Below, in pieces: positions 41,509-51,858 of a stretch of DNA of 64,000 nucleotides. Source of the stretch: Bradyrhizobium sp. 199 (GTDB taxonomy: Bacteria > Pseudomonadota > Alphaproteobacteria > Rhizobiales > Xanthobacteraceae); contig NZ_JADPJI010000002.1 of the NCBI RefSeq assembly GCF_023073355.1, positions 682,001-746,000 on the forward strand, in the 5' to 3' direction. Below the pieces are notes generated by a model that worked only from the letters and a program-made list of their open reading frames with translations, ran no database searches and had not been told where the DNA came from. A program made the position numbers and the translations under genes. Position 1 is the stretch's first letter. Each line of letters starts with the position of its first letter.

Positions 41509-42828
41509 TCAATGCGCCATCATGCGGGTCGGCAGCCATGTCGCCAGCAGCGGGAAGGCGATCAGGATCACGAGGCGGATCAGGTCCGTGACGACGAACG
41601 GAATTACGCCCTTGAAGATCGTGGAGAAGGAGACGTCCTTCACTACACTTTTTATGACGAAGACGTTCATGCCGACCGGCGGGTGGATCAGGCCGAGCTC
41701 GACCGTCATCACGATGATGACGCCGAACCAGATCGGGTCGAAGCCGAGATGCGTGATCACGGGGAAGATGATCGGCACGGTGAGGATGATCATCGCCATG
41801 GCGTCCATCAGGCAGCCGAGCACGAGATACATCACCATGATCAGCGCCAGCACGCCATAGCTGCCGAGGCCCAGGCCGGTGAGGAATTCGGTCACTTTCT
41901 GCGGCGTCTGCGTCACCGTCAGGAAATAGCCGAAGATCAGCGCGCCGATCAGCACGGTGAAGACCGCGGCCGCGGTGCGCGTCGCCTGCAGCAGCGAAGC
42001 CAGGATCTTCTCGCGGTCGAGGCGGCCTGTGAGCACGCCGATGATGAACGCGCCGGCGGCACCGACGCCGCCGGCTTCCGTCGGCGTGAAGCGCGGCAGA
42101 TAGGGCAGGCCGTAGAGACCGCCGATCACGAACACGAACAGCAGCACCGGTGCCCAGATCTCCTTCAGCCCGGCGAAGCGCTCGCGCCACGGTGTCACCT
42201 TGCCCTTGGGCAGGAAATCGGGGCGGAAATAACCGATCAGGAAGATCGTGATCATGTACATGCTCATCGCCAGCAAACCCGGAATGATGCCGGCGATGAA
42301 GAGCTTTCCGATGTCCTGCTCGGTGATGATGCCGTACACCGCGAGCACGGTGGAGGGCGGCAGCATCGCGCCCAGCGTGCCGCCGGCCGCAATCACGCCG
42401 GTGGCAAAGGACTGCGGATAGCCGAAGCGGCGCATCTCGGGATAGGCCACGGCGGAGAAGGTTGCGGCGGTCGCGACCGACGAGCCGCAGATCGCGGCAA
42501 AGCCGCCGCAGGCGCCGACCGTCGCGATGCCGAGCCCGCCGCGCAAGTGTCCGACGAAGCCGTTGGCGGCGCGGAACAGCTCGCGGCTCATGCCGGAATT
42601 GCTGACGAACGAGCCCATCAGCAGGAACATCGGGATGACGCCGAAGGTGTAGTCGGTCACCGTGCGCATCGAGGTCTGGCCGACCAGCTTCAGCGCCGCG
42701 TTCCCGTTGACGAGATAGGCGAAGCCGGAGACGCCGACGAGGCCCATGGCCATGCCGACCGGCACGCGCAGCAGCATCAGGGCGAACAGGGAAACGAAGC
42801 CGATTACGGCGACGGCATCGGTGCTCAT
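41509..42828 (-). CDS. dctM: TRAP transporter large permease
   Basis: 439-residue DctM/TRAP large membrane subunit with about twelve hydrophobic segments. The family motifs are PVGMAMGLVG near the start, MFLLMGSFVSNSG, GGFAAICGSSVATAATFS and GIITEQDIG. It forms the sodium-coupled channel for a carboxylate captured by the periplasmic DctP-type protein. It starts 2 bp after dctQ and is part of the dctP-dctQ-dctM-DUF3237 operon. From its position between the phenylpropanoid operon and pobA, a hydroxycinnamate or hydroxybenzoate substrate is likely. Confidence 0.93.
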   Translation of the reverse strand: MSTDAVAVIGFVSLFALMLLRVPVGMAMGLVGVSGFAYLVNGNAALKLVGQTSMRTVTDYTFGVIPMFLLMGSFVSNSGMSRELFRAANGFVGHLRGGLGIATVGACGGFAAICGSSVATAATFSAVAYPEMRRFGYPQSFATGVIAAGGTLGAMLPPSTVLAVYGIITEQDIGKLFIAGIIPGLLAMSMYMITIFLIGYFRPDFLPKGKVTPWRERFAGLKEIWAPVLLFVFVIGGLYGLPYLPRFTPTEAGGVGAAGAFIIGVLTGRLDREKILASLLQATRTAAAVFTVLIGALIFGYFLTVTQTPQKVTEFLTGLGLGSYGVLALIMVMYLVLGCLMDAMAMIILTVPIIFPVITHLGFDPIWFGVIIVMTVELGLIHPPVGMNVFVIKSVVKDVSFSTIFKGVIPFVVTDLIRLVILIAFPLLATWLPTRMMAH

Positions 42829-42830
42829 GA

Positions 42831-43340
42831 TTACTCCGTCGCCTTCAATTTGGGGTCATGCATCTCTTCGGGATGGAAGATCAGCCGGTAGGTGCGGATC
42901 GCGATCAGCAGCACGGCGCAGACGTCACCGATCCAGGCGACCGCGAAGAACGGCCAGGTCGGCATGTGCATGTCGAAGGTCTGGACGTTGTCGTTGTAGG
43001 TGCCGCGCACCTTGTCGAACAGCGTCCAGGTCTGCACGGTCACGACGAACAGCAGCACCAGAGTTGCGAACACGTCGATCCAGCGCTGATGGCGCGGTCC
43101 GACATTGCCCCAGACCAGATCCACCGTGATGTGGGTGCCGCGATAGGAGGTCGCCGCGATGCCCCAGAAAATGAGGATGCCGAGCAGCATGCGGCCGATG
43201 TCGAAGCTGTCGGGGATCGAGTAGTTCAGCGTGTTGCGCAGCAGCACCGACAGGAAGATGTCGAGCGCGACGATGCCGACGAAGCCGGCCGCGATCCATT
43301 CGATCGTGTCGATCACGCGATCCATCCAGCTGCGCTTCAT
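42831..43340 (-). CDS. dctQ: TRAP transporter small permease
   Basis: 169-residue DctQ-type subunit with four transmembrane segments (about residues 12-32, 46-66, 88-108 and 130-150). The family sequence SFDIGRMLLGILIFWGIAATSYRGTHITVDLVWG is recognisable in residues 42-75. It pairs with the large permease 2 bp downstream. The dctP gene lies 133 bp upstream. The start is ATG 43340, preceded by GGAAGCTCCC. Confidence 0.9.
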   Translation of the reverse strand: MKRSWMDRVIDTIEWIAAGFVGIVALDIFLSVLLRNTLNYSIPDSFDIGRMLLGILIFWGIAATSYRGTHITVDLVWGNVGPRHQRWIDVFATLVLLFVVTVQTWTLFDKVRGTYNDNVQTFDMHMPTWPFFAVAWIGDVCAVLLIAIRTYRLIFHPEEMHDPKLKATE

Positions 43341-43473
43341 GGGAGCTTCCTAAAACATGTCATCCTCAGCGGCGAGAGGGGGAGAACGCGCGGTGCGCTC
43401 CTCACGTCTCGGCCCGCTTGCAGAACAACGGCGGCGAGATGTATCCCGCCGCCGCATGTGTTTCGACGAAGAG

Positions 43474-44490
43474 CTACTCCGCCAACGCGTTGTACTTCTT
43501 CAGCGAGGCCTTGAGCTCCGCGAGCGCGGCGTCAGCATCGGCGCCGGCCTTCTTGGCGCCCTCACTCCAGGTCTTCACCAGCGGCTCGGCGGCCTTCTTC
43601 CATGCGGCGGTCTGCTCCGGTGTCAGCTTGTAGACCTCGTGGCCGGATTCCGCCTTCACCTTGTCGATGCCGGCATCCTCGAACTTGCCCCAGTGCTCGC
43701 CGACCACGCCCGCCGTTTCGACCGAGCAGTTCTTGTCGATCGCGGCCTTCTGCTTGTCGGACATCGCGTTGTACTTGTCCTTGTTGATCACGAACACGAA
43801 TGTCGTGGTGTAGAGCGGCGCCTCCATGTCGTATTTGGTCACCTTGTCGATGCCGAACAGCACCAGGGAGCCCCACGGGAAGGTAACGCCGTCAGCGACG
43901 CCGCGCTCGATGATGTCGCGCACTTCCGGCGCCGAGGACTGCACATTGGTGCCGCCGAGCGAGGTAACGAAGTTCGCCATGGTGGCGTGAGCCGGGCGGA
44001 TCTTCATCCCCTTCACGTCCTCAGGGCTGACGATCTTCTTGGTTTTGGAATGGAAGGAGGAAGGCGAGTGGACGAAGGCGAGGCAGTATTTGACGTCCTT
44101 CATCTCCTTCTCGGCATATTTGCGATACCAGGCGTCCAGCCCCATCGAGCCGCCCTTGGCGTCGGAGATCAGGAAGGGCAGCTCGCCGGCGCCGACGATC
44201 GGGAAGCGGCCGGGCTGATAGCCGGGATTGACGTAGGTGACGTCGGCGATGCCGTCGCGTGCCATGTCGTAATGGTCGAACGCCTTGCCGAGCTGCTGGG
44301 CCGGAAACACCTTGCCCTTGATGGTGCCGCCGGAATCCTTCTCAACCGCCGCGGCCCAGTCTTCCAGCGATTTTTGCAGGGGATGCGAGGCCGGCACCCA
44401 GTGCGAGATCTTCAAATCGAAGGTCTTGTCCTGCGCGACGGCAGGCGTCACGCTCGCGGCCAGCAGCAATGCCAGACAGGCTTTTCTCAT
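43474..44490 (-). CDS. dctP: TRAP transporter solute-binding protein
   Basis: 338-residue periplasmic DctP-type receptor. The signal peptide is MRKACLALLLAASVTPAVAQ, cleaved before DKTF. The conserved WVPASHPLQKSLEDWA, GLDAWYRKY and LEGMKIR-like VKGMKIRPAHA segments fit the aromatic- or keto-acid-binding DctP group. The Arg of KIRP is the usual carboxylate ligand. ATG 44490 has GGGAGAGA upstream. An ATG at 44550 is rejected because it falls inside the palindromic promoter region. It heads the TRAP operon, divergent from pobA. Confidence 0.92.
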   Translation of the reverse strand: MRKACLALLLAASVTPAVAQDKTFDLKISHWVPASHPLQKSLEDWAAAVEKDSGGTIKGKVFPAQQLGKAFDHYDMARDGIADVTYVNPGYQPGRFPIVGAGELPFLISDAKGGSMGLDAWYRKYAEKEMKDVKYCLAFVHSPSSFHSKTKKIVSPEDVKGMKIRPAHATMANFVTSLGGTNVQSSAPEVRDIIERGVADGVTFPWGSLVLFGIDKVTKYDMEAPLYTTTFVFVINKDKYNAMSDKQKAAIDKNCSVETAGVVGEHWGKFEDAGIDKVKAESGHEVYKLTPEQTAAWKKAAEPLVKTWSEGAKKAGADADAALAELKASLKKYNALAE

Positions 44491-44541
44491 CACGCGTCTC
44501 TCCCTGTTTTCGACGGCGGGCTTCGATCGCCCGGTCTCGTT

Positions 44542-44561
44542 AATTAACATGTTATCTAATT
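44542..44561. promoter_or_regulatory. AT-rich inverted repeat upstream of dctP
   Basis: AATTA / TAATT arms with an inner TAACATGTTA palindrome (44545-44554). It is located 52 bp upstream of dctP in a G+C-rich region. It may be an operator for the TRAP operon; it does not fit GTTAT-N5-ATAAC well. Confidence 0.45.
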
Positions 44562-44672
44562 GGCCGGCGCGTTCAAGCCGGAACTGGCGCGCGCCTCGTC
44601 GCGCCGTCTACGTCAGCCATCCTGCATGGATTTGTCGCTGCCCGGGCGACGACCGCTCCCTTTTGCCCAAAC

Positions 44673-45923
<1,251 letters not shown>

Positions 45924-45946
45924 GACGGTGTCGACGCCATATGCTC

Positions 45947-46029
45947 CGTCATTGCGAGCGAAGCAATCCAGGAGTCCCTCCGCGGTGACAGTCTGGATTG
46001 CTTCGTCGCAAGGGCTCCTCGCAATGACG
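45947..46029. repeat. Palindromic intergenic repeat, family A
   Basis: CGTCATTGCGAGCGAAGCAA.. and ..GGCTCCTCGCAATGACG arms, with AGCAATCCAG / CTGGATTGCT inside. It lies between pobA and the thioesterase gene. Confidence 0.85.
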
Positions 46030-46138
46030 GCGGAGGCCTTATTCAAACACCCGCGCAAATTCCGTTTAAAACTTTGTAGGTGGTGCATCTGTTGCGCTCG
46101 GCGCGTTCAATGGCGGCAGCCAGCATCGTGAGACAGTC

Positions 46139-46555
46139 ATGACCAGCTCCGACATTCCTCCCGGCTTCGAGCCGCATTTCCGCAAAGCTCCGCTCACCGA
46201 TCCCTGGGAGCCGCTCTACTCCAGGAAGACCGACAAGGGCGTCACCGTGGGATTGCGGCTGGCGACGCCGCACACCAATGCGCGCGGGCTGATCCATGGC
46301 GGCCTGATCGCGGCGCTGGCCGATGCTGCCATGGGCTACAGCTGCGCGCATGCGACGGGCTGGACGACCTCGCTCGTCACGATCTCGCTGTCGGTTGATT
46401 ATGTCGGCGCGGCGGAGATCGGCCAATGGCTCGCGGTCGAGGGCGAGGCGATCAAGACCGGCTCTACGATCTGTTTCGCACAATGCCTGGCGAGGGCCGA
46501 CGACGCCGTGATCGCGCGGGCGAGCGGAACGTTTCGTGTGGTGCCGAAGAAGTAG
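46139..46555 (+). CDS. PaaI-family hotdog thioesterase
   Basis: 138-residue hotdog-fold thioesterase of the PaaI/YdiI type. The signature is GLIHGGLIAALADAAMGYSC, in which the HGG segment and the Asp at the end of the helix are catalytic or structural. The family hydrolyses aryl- or acyl-CoA esters. It is the second thioesterase near the phenylpropanoid region, but separated from pobA by a repeat and possibly independent. ATG 46139 is preceded by no strong ribosome site. It converges with the LysR gene. Confidence 0.9.
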   Translation: MTSSDIPPGFEPHFRKAPLTDPWEPLYSRKTDKGVTVGLRLATPHTNARGLIHGGLIAALADAAMGYSCAHATGWTTSLVTISLSVDYVGAAEIGQWLAVEGEAIKTGSTICFAQCLARADDAVIARASGTFRVVPKK

Positions 46556-46630
46556 TTGTCTCGTGCCCCGGACCCAGCGCAGCGCCTCTTCGGCTGTGCG
46601 CCGCTCCGCGGCGCGTCCGGTAACACGCAC

Positions 46631-47515
46631 CTAGCCAAACCGCCACGCGGTCGTCTCCACCACGAGGTCGATGAACGCGCGGACCTTGGCCGAGAGCAGG
46701 CGCGACGTCGGATAGACGATGTGGATCGGAAGCGCCGGCTGTTCGTATGCCGCGAGCACGATTTTGAGCCGCCCGCGCTTTAGGCCGTCGGCGGCCTGAT
46801 AAGCCAGCACCCGCGTTACGCCCCCGCCGGCCTCGGCATATTGCAGCGCCGCGTCGGCGCTGTTGCTGATGAAACGGGGCGACGGCTTCACCTCCATGTC
46901 GCGGCCCTCGCGCAGGAAGCGCCATTCGGACCAGGGGCCGAACTGGATGGTCTGATGTGCGGGGAGGGCTTCCGGCGTTTTGGGCTCGCCGTGGCGCTTG
47001 AGATAGCCGGGCGAGGCCACCACGATCCGCCGCATTTCGCCAACCTGGCGCGCCACCAGGGAGGAATCGGCGAGGTGACCGATCCGCACAGCGGCGTCAA
47101 CGGCGTCCTCCACGAGATTGACGAGATGGTCGGAGAGCCGCAATTCGCAGGCGACCTCGGGATAGCGCTTGAGATAGGCCGTCATGACCGGCCCGACATG
47201 CAGACGGCCGAAGCCGACCGGGGCCGATACCACGAGCCGTCCGCTCGGCCGGTTGCGCTCGTCCCGCGCGGAGCCGTCGGCCTCCTCGACATCGGCGAGG
47301 ATGCGCCGCGCGCGTTCCAGATAGCGCGTGCCGACATCGGTCAATCTCACCTGCCGCGTGGTCCGCTGCAGCAGCCGCGCGCCGAGATGCTCCTCCAGCG
47401 CCGCGATCAGCCGCGTCACTGCCGACGGCGACAGCCGCAGCTTGCGCGCCGCCGGCGCAAAGCCGCGCAGATCGGCGACGGCGACGAACACGTGCATGGC
47501 TTCGAGGCGGTCCAT
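46631..47515 (-). CDS. LysR family transcriptional regulator
   Basis: 294-residue LysR-type regulator. The N-terminal winged helix includes LRGFAPAARKLRLSPSAVTRLIAALEEHLGARLLQRTTR (about residues 15-54), the standard LysR helix-turn-helix. The C-terminal effector domain follows (SGRLVVSAPVGFGR onwards). ATG 47515 (DRLEAMHVFV) is typical; ATG 47551 adds unsupported residues. It is divergent from the FMN-binding oxidase gene, with the palindrome TTGCA-TATAC-TGCAA directly upstream, a likely binding site for control of both. Confidence 0.92.
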   Translation of the reverse strand: MDRLEAMHVFVAVADLRGFAPAARKLRLSPSAVTRLIAALEEHLGARLLQRTTRQVRLTDVGTRYLERARRILADVEEADGSARDERNRPSGRLVVSAPVGFGRLHVGPVMTAYLKRYPEVACELRLSDHLVNLVEDAVDAAVRIGHLADSSLVARQVGEMRRIVVASPGYLKRHGEPKTPEALPAHQTIQFGPWSEWRFLREGRDMEVKPSPRFISNSADAALQYAEAGGGVTRVLAYQAADGLKRGRLKIVLAAYEQPALPIHIVYPTSRLLSAKVRAFIDLVVETTAWRFG

Positions 47516-47522
47516 AGCACTA

Positions 47523-47537
47523 TTGCATATACTGCAA
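47523..47537. promoter_or_regulatory. LysR-type palindrome
   Basis: TTGCATATACTGCAA: 5-bp arms and 5-bp spacer, containing the T-N11-A pattern of LysR sites. It begins 8 bp upstream of the LysR start, in the divergent gap before 47639. Confidence 0.6.
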
Positions 47538-47638
47538 CAATGAAGTGTCAAGCCGAATGATTGTTCGAGGCTCGTTGCAAGCCCATATTGGCTAGCGAAA
47601 GACGCAGCAGTGCGCCGGAATTTTCAGGAGACGTTCCG

Positions 47639-48274
47639 ATGACGACCGCATCCCACATCTATGCGAGTGACGTGGCCTTCTCGCCCGCGGTGAAGGCGAT
47701 CCAGGGGCGCAAGGGTTCGCGCGAGGCTTATGCGGGCAACGAGCAGCGCGGCTGGCGCACCGAGGTCGACGAGAACCTCGAAACCTTCCTCACCGAATCC
47801 AACAGCTTCTATTTCGCCACCGCATCAGGGGACGGCCAGCCCTATATCCAGCACCGCGGCGGTCCCAAGGGCTTTCTCAAGGTGCTGGATAAGCAGACGC
47901 TTGCCTTCGCCGACTATGCCGGCAACCAGCAGTTCATCACCCAGGGGAATCTCTCGGAGAATCCCAAGGCGTACATCTTCGTGATGGACTACGCCCATCG
48001 TCGCCGCGTGAAGATCTGGGGCGAGGCGCGCGTCGTTGAGGACGATGAGGCGCTGACGATGTCGCTGATGCCGAAAGGCTATCGCGCGCGGCCCGAGCAG
48101 GTGATCCTGTTCAAGATCGCCGCCTGGGACACCAACTGCCCGCAGCACATCCCGCAGAAGTTCGAGGCGGGCGACGTTGCCGCGGCGCTGGCGATGAGGG
48201 ATGCGAGGATTGCGGAGCTGGAGGCGGAACTGGCGTCGCTGAAGGGCGAGCAGGCAGTGCGTGTAGCTCCGTAA
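47639..48274 (+). CDS. Pyridoxamine-5'-phosphate oxidase-like FMN-binding protein
   Basis: 211-residue split-barrel flavoprotein. The core SNSFYFATASGDGQPYIQHRGGPKGFLKVLD is the FMN-binding strand pair of the PNPOx-like family, as is ENPKAYIFVMDYAHRRRVKIWGEARV. A C-terminal coiled stretch (ALAMRDARIAELEAELASLKG) is unusual and could mediate dimerisation. Family members oxidise or reduce with FMN or F420; real PdxH activity is unlikely because PLP-specific residues at the C-terminus are missing. ATG 47639 has CAGGAG 8 bases before. Probably controlled by the divergent LysR protein. Confidence 0.88.
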   Translation: MTTASHIYASDVAFSPAVKAIQGRKGSREAYAGNEQRGWRTEVDENLETFLTESNSFYFATASGDGQPYIQHRGGPKGFLKVLDKQTLAFADYAGNQQFITQGNLSENPKAYIFVMDYAHRRRVKIWGEARVVEDDEALTMSLMPKGYRARPEQVILFKIAAWDTNCPQHIPQKFEAGDVAAALAMRDARIAELEAELASLKGEQAVRVAP

Positions 48275-48285
48275 TGCGCGGCTCG

Positions 48286-48308
48286 CTTACCCTCCAGGGG
48301 AGGGTAAG
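48286..48308. terminator. Hairpin between convergent genes
   Basis: CTTACCCTCC / GGAGGGTAAG, a perfect 10-bp stem with a 3-base loop, between the FMN-binding protein gene and livF. No T tract. Confidence 0.6.
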
Positions 48309-48312
48309 AGCA

Positions 48313-49044
48313 TCAGATCGCGCTCTCGCCTTCGTGCTGGAAGCCGAGATAGCTCGCCGCGACCCGCTCATTCGCCGCGATGTCGCTGGCTTTGCCGCTG
48401 AGCACGAACTCGCCGAGCTCCATGACATAGGCCTGGTCCGCGATCTTCAGCGCGGCCTGCGCGTTCTGCTCGACCAGCAGGACGGAAACGCCGCTGGCGC
48501 GCAGCTCGGTGACGATACGGAAGATATCGGCGACGATGATCGGCGCGAGGCCGAGGCTGGGTTCGTCCAGCATCAGGAGCTTCGGCTCGCCCATCAGCGC
48601 GCGGCCCATCGCGAGCATCTGCTGCTCGCCGCCGGAGAGCGTGCCGGCGAGCTGCTTGCGGCGCTCCTTCAGCCGCGGGAACAGCGCGTAGACGCGCTCC
48701 ATCGAGGCTTTGGCCTTGCTTCGCTCGATGCGGAAGGCACCTAACTCGAGATTGTCCTCGACATTCATGGTCACGAACAATTCGCGGTGCTCCGGAACGA
48801 GGCCGAGCCCCATCGCGACGCGATCCTCGATGTCGAGCCGGGCGAGATCCTGGCCGGCAAAGCTGACGCGGCCCCTCAGCGGCAGGATGCCGATGATGGC
48901 GGAGAGCAGTGTGGTCTTGCCGGCGCCGTTGGCGCCGACGATGGTGACGATCTCGTTGGCGCCCACCTCGAGCGAGACCGAGCGCACGGCCTCGACCTTG
49001 CCATAGGCGACATGGGCGTCGCTGACCGACAACAGCGCGCTCAT
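48313..49044 (-). CDS. livF: Branched-chain-type ABC transporter ATPase LivF
   Basis: 243-residue ABC ATPase. Walker A is GANGAGKTTLLS, the Q loop follows, the signature is LSGGEQQMLAMGRA, and Walker B is LLMLDEPSLGLAP. The typical LivF C-terminus is FVLSGKASDIAANERVAASYLG. It forms the cytoplasmic motor with LivG. Its start overlaps the end of the fused livM-livG gene by 4 bp. The operon livH, livMG, livF contains no binding-protein gene; the binding protein at 35619 is the likely receptor. Confidence 0.93.
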   Translation of the reverse strand: MSALLSVSDAHVAYGKVEAVRSVSLEVGANEIVTIVGANGAGKTTLLSAIIGILPLRGRVSFAGQDLARLDIEDRVAMGLGLVPEHRELFVTMNVEDNLELGAFRIERSKAKASMERVYALFPRLKERRKQLAGTLSGGEQQMLAMGRALMGEPKLLMLDEPSLGLAPIIVADIFRIVTELRASGVSVLLVEQNAQAALKIADQAYVMELGEFVLSGKASDIAANERVAASYLGFQHEGESAI

Positions 49045-50810
49045 GCTGCCACTCCGAGATAGGCCTTGATCACTTCAGGGTTGGTCTTGATCGTGGCGGG
49101 GGTGCCTTCAGCGATCTTGGTGCCGAAATCCAGCACCACGATGCGGTCGGCGAGGTTCATCACGAAGCCCATGTCGTGCTCGACCAGCAGCACGCTCATG
49201 CCACCGTCGCGCAAATCCCGCAGCAACTTGGCGAGCTGCTGTTTTTCCATGTGGCGCAGGCCGGCGGCCGGCTCGTCGAGCAGCAGCAGCATCGGATCGA
49301 CGCAGAGCGCGCGGGCGATCTCGACGATGCGCTGCTGGCCAAGCGAGAGACTGCCCGCGAACTGATGCATCTGCTCAGTGAGGCCGACACGCTCGATCTG
49401 GCGGGCGGCCTCCGCGAGCAGTTTGGCTTCATCAGCGCGGTCGAGCCGCAGCATCGAGGCGATCGGCCCGGAATGGCCGCGCAGGTGCGCCCCGATCGCG
49501 ACGTTTTCCAGCACGGTCATGTCAGGGACCAACTTCACATGCTGGAAGGTCCTGCTGATACCGAGCTTGACGATCTCCTGCGGCGGCGCCTTGTCGACCT
49601 TCCTGCCGAGCACCGAGACCGAGCCTGACGAGGCCGACAGCACGCCGGTGATCAGGTTGAACGTCGTGCTCTTGCCGGCGCCGTTCGGGCCGATCAGCGC
49701 GACGATCTCGCGGGTCTGGACGTCGAAGGAGACGTTGTTGACGGCGACGACGCCGCCGAACTGTTTTCGCGCTTTATCGACCTGGAGCAGGATGCTGGAC
49801 TGGCCGGCCGAACGGGTGCGCTGCTCCAGCTTCAGCGAGGTGTCCGGCTTCCTGCCACTGGTACGCTCCGGCAGGAACGACATCAACCACGGCCAGAGGC
49901 CGCCGGGCGCGAGCTGCAACAGGGCCACCAGCATGATGCCGAACACGATGGTCTCGACCTGTCCGGAGCCGGGCAGGATCAGCGGCAGGTAGCTTTGCAG
50001 CACCTCCTTCAGGACCACGACGATCGCTGCGCCCAGGACCCCTCCCCAGACATAGCCGGCACCGCCGACCACCGCGATGAACAGATATTCGATGCCGGCC
50101 TGGGCGCCGAACGGCGTCGGGTTCACCGCGCGCTGAAGATGTGCGTAGAGCCAACCGGAGAGGCCGGCGAGCACCGCGGCATGGATGAACACCAGCAATT
50201 TGGCGCGCGGCGTGTGCACGCCGAACGCTTCGGCGGCGACATGACCCCGGCGCAGCGCACGGATGGCGCGGCCGGTGCGGGAATCCAGCAGGTTCATCGT
50301 CAGCAGCGCCGACACGATCACGGCGACCCAGATCGCGTAATAGATCGAGCCGGGCGAGAGCATCTTGAATGTGCCGATCGACAGCGGCGGGATCGCCGAG
50401 ATGCCGTCGTTCCTCCCCAGGAATTCCAGCTTGCTGAAGAGATAGAACAGCCCGAGCCCCCAGGCGAGGGTGCCGAGCGGCAGATAATGGCCGGAGAGGC
50501 GGACTGTGATCAGCCCGAGCAGTACCGCCAGCGAACCGCTGACGACGAGCGACAGCGGCAGCGTCAGCCAGGGCGACAGGCCATAGGCCGTCGACAGCAC
50601 CGCGGTGGTGTAGGCGCCGAAGCCGACGAAGGCTGCCTGTCCGAACGAGGTCAGGCCCCCGACGCCGGTCAGCAGCACGAGGCCCATCGCAACCAGGGCC
50701 GCGAGACCGACATTGTCGAGCAGCACGATCCAGAACGGCGGCATGCCGGGGACGAACGGGATCGCCGCCATGACGAGTGCGAAGACGAGAATGGGAAGCC
50801 GGCTCTGCAT
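49041..50810 (-). CDS. Fused Liv-type permease-ATPase (LivM-LivG)
   Basis: 589-residue fusion. Residues 1-310 form a LivM-type permease with about ten transmembrane segments, including GLTSFGQAAFVGFGAYT and RAIRALRRGHVAAEAFGV (the coupling loop). Residues 340-589 form a LivG ATPase: Walker A GPNGAGKSTTFNL, signature LSLGQQRIVEIARA, Walker B LLLLDEPAAGL. In most Liv systems these are two genes; the fusion fixes stoichiometry and is known from Bradyrhizobium-type aromatic-acid transporters. It starts 7 bp after livH and overlaps livF. Confidence 0.93.
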   Translation of the reverse strand: MQSRLPILVFALVMAAIPFVPGMPPFWIVLLDNVGLAALVAMGLVLLTGVGGLTSFGQAAFVGFGAYTTAVLSTAYGLSPWLTLPLSLVVSGSLAVLLGLITVRLSGHYLPLGTLAWGLGLFYLFSKLEFLGRNDGISAIPPLSIGTFKMLSPGSIYYAIWVAVIVSALLTMNLLDSRTGRAIRALRRGHVAAEAFGVHTPRAKLLVFIHAAVLAGLSGWLYAHLQRAVNPTPFGAQAGIEYLFIAVVGGAGYVWGGVLGAAIVVVLKEVLQSYLPLILPGSGQVETIVFGIMLVALLQLAPGGLWPWLMSFLPERTSGRKPDTSLKLEQRTRSAGQSSILLQVDKARKQFGGVVAVNNVSFDVQTREIVALIGPNGAGKSTTFNLITGVLSASSGSVSVLGRKVDKAPPQEIVKLGISRTFQHVKLVPDMTVLENVAIGAHLRGHSGPIASMLRLDRADEAKLLAEAARQIERVGLTEQMHQFAGSLSLGQQRIVEIARALCVDPMLLLLDEPAAGLRHMEKQQLAKLLRDLRDGGMSVLLVEHDMGFVMNLADRIVVLDFGTKIAEGTPATIKTNPEVIKAYLGVAA

Positions 50811-50817
50811 CTTGGCG

Positions 50818-51858
50818 TCAGTCCTTGTCTTCCTCGACCGCCGGCGCGGCGAGCGAGCGCAGCAGCAGCACGGGGATCAGCAGCATGAAAACGATCACCT
50901 CCTTGTAGTTGGAGGCATAGAAGGACGAGAACGCCTCGACGAGGCCGACGACCAGCGCCGCGACGGCGGTCAAGGGGTAGCTGACTAGGCCGCCGATGAT
51001 CGCGGCGACGAAACCCTTCAGGCCGATCAGGAAGCCGCTGTCATAGTAGAGCGTCGTGATCGGCACGATCATGATGCCCGACAGCGCGCCGATGACGGAT
51101 GCCAGCAGAAAGGCGATCTGCCCCGACAGCGTGGTGCGGATGCCGACGAGCCGCGCCCCTAACCGGTTCACGGCGGTCGCGCGCAGCGCCTTGCCGTAGA
51201 GCGTCAGGCCGAAGAACAGCCAGAGCCCGACGATGAAGGCGATGGTGATGCCGTAGACGGTGAGGCTCTGGCCGGTGAAGCGCAGCGAGCCCGCGGTGAA
51301 AGCGCCGGACAGCACGGCTGGTCCACGCTGGCCTTCGGCGCCGAAGAACAGGAGGCCCAGCCCCTGCAGCGCGAGATGGACGCCCACGGATGCGATCAGC
51401 AGCACCAGCACGGAGGTGTGGGCCAGCGGCTGGAATGCGACGCGATAGAGATAGAGACCGATCATCGCCACGATCACCAGCGACAGCGCGATGCTGACGA
51501 CGACCGGCGGCTTCTGGGCGGTGAAATACACGGTCAGCGCCAATACGATGGCCGGCAGCGCGATGTTGGTGATAGCGCTACGCAGGATCAGCCGCCCGTG
51601 CAGCGCCTTGCGCGCCACGAACAGGTCGAAGGCGAAGGCGCCGATGCCCAGCGCAAGCGCGAGCTTTGCCGTGCCCGGCATCTGGCCCGCGGCCAGCGAG
51701 GCATAGGTCAGCGCGCCGTAGGTGACGAATTCGCCCTGGGGAATGAGGATCACCCGGGTGACGGCGAACACCAGCACCAGCGCGAGGCCGAGCAGGGCAT
51801 AGATCGCGCCATTGGTGATGCCATCCTGCACCAGGAACAGCATGATGGTGGTATTCAA
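50818..51858 (-). CDS. livH: Branched-chain-type ABC permease LivH
   Basis: 346-residue inner-membrane permease with eight to ten hydrophobic segments. It opens LFLVQDGITNGAIYALLGLALVLVF, followed by VTRVILIPQGEFVTYGAL, the conserved LivH N-terminal region. The coupling loop is YGKALRATAVNRLGARLVGI. I take TTG 51858 (NTTIMLFLVQ), with GGGGGAG 9 bases upstream, though ATG 51843 is possible. The very long frame extending to 52476 overlaps the divergent marR gene and is rejected. It heads the liv operon, whose promoter contains site D. Confidence 0.92.
   Translation of the reverse strand: MNTTIMLFLVQDGITNGAIYALLGLALVLVFAVTRVILIPQGEFVTYGALTYASLAAGQMPGTAKLALALGIGAFAFDLFVARKALHGRLILRSAITNIALPAIVLALTVYFTAQKPPVVVSIALSLVIVAMIGLYLYRVAFQPLAHTSVLVLLIASVGVHLALQGLGLLFFGAEGQRGPAVLSGAFTAGSLRFTGQSLTVYGITIAFIVGLWLFFGLTLYGKALRATAVNRLGARLVGIRTTLSGQIAFLLASVIGALSGIMIVPITTLYYDSGFLIGLKGFVAAIIGGLVSYPLTAVAALVVGLVEAFSSFYASNYKEVIVFMLLIPVLLLRSLAAPAVEEDKD

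Noticed and set aside
41498..42190. Upstream extension of the DUF3237 frame
   Set aside because: Overlaps dctM in another frame; only the part from ATG 41497 resembles the family.
44545..44554. TAACATGTTA upstream of dctP as a fourth site of the MarR motif
   Set aside because: Its spacing does not fit GTTAT-N5-ATAAC; kept only as a separate palindrome.
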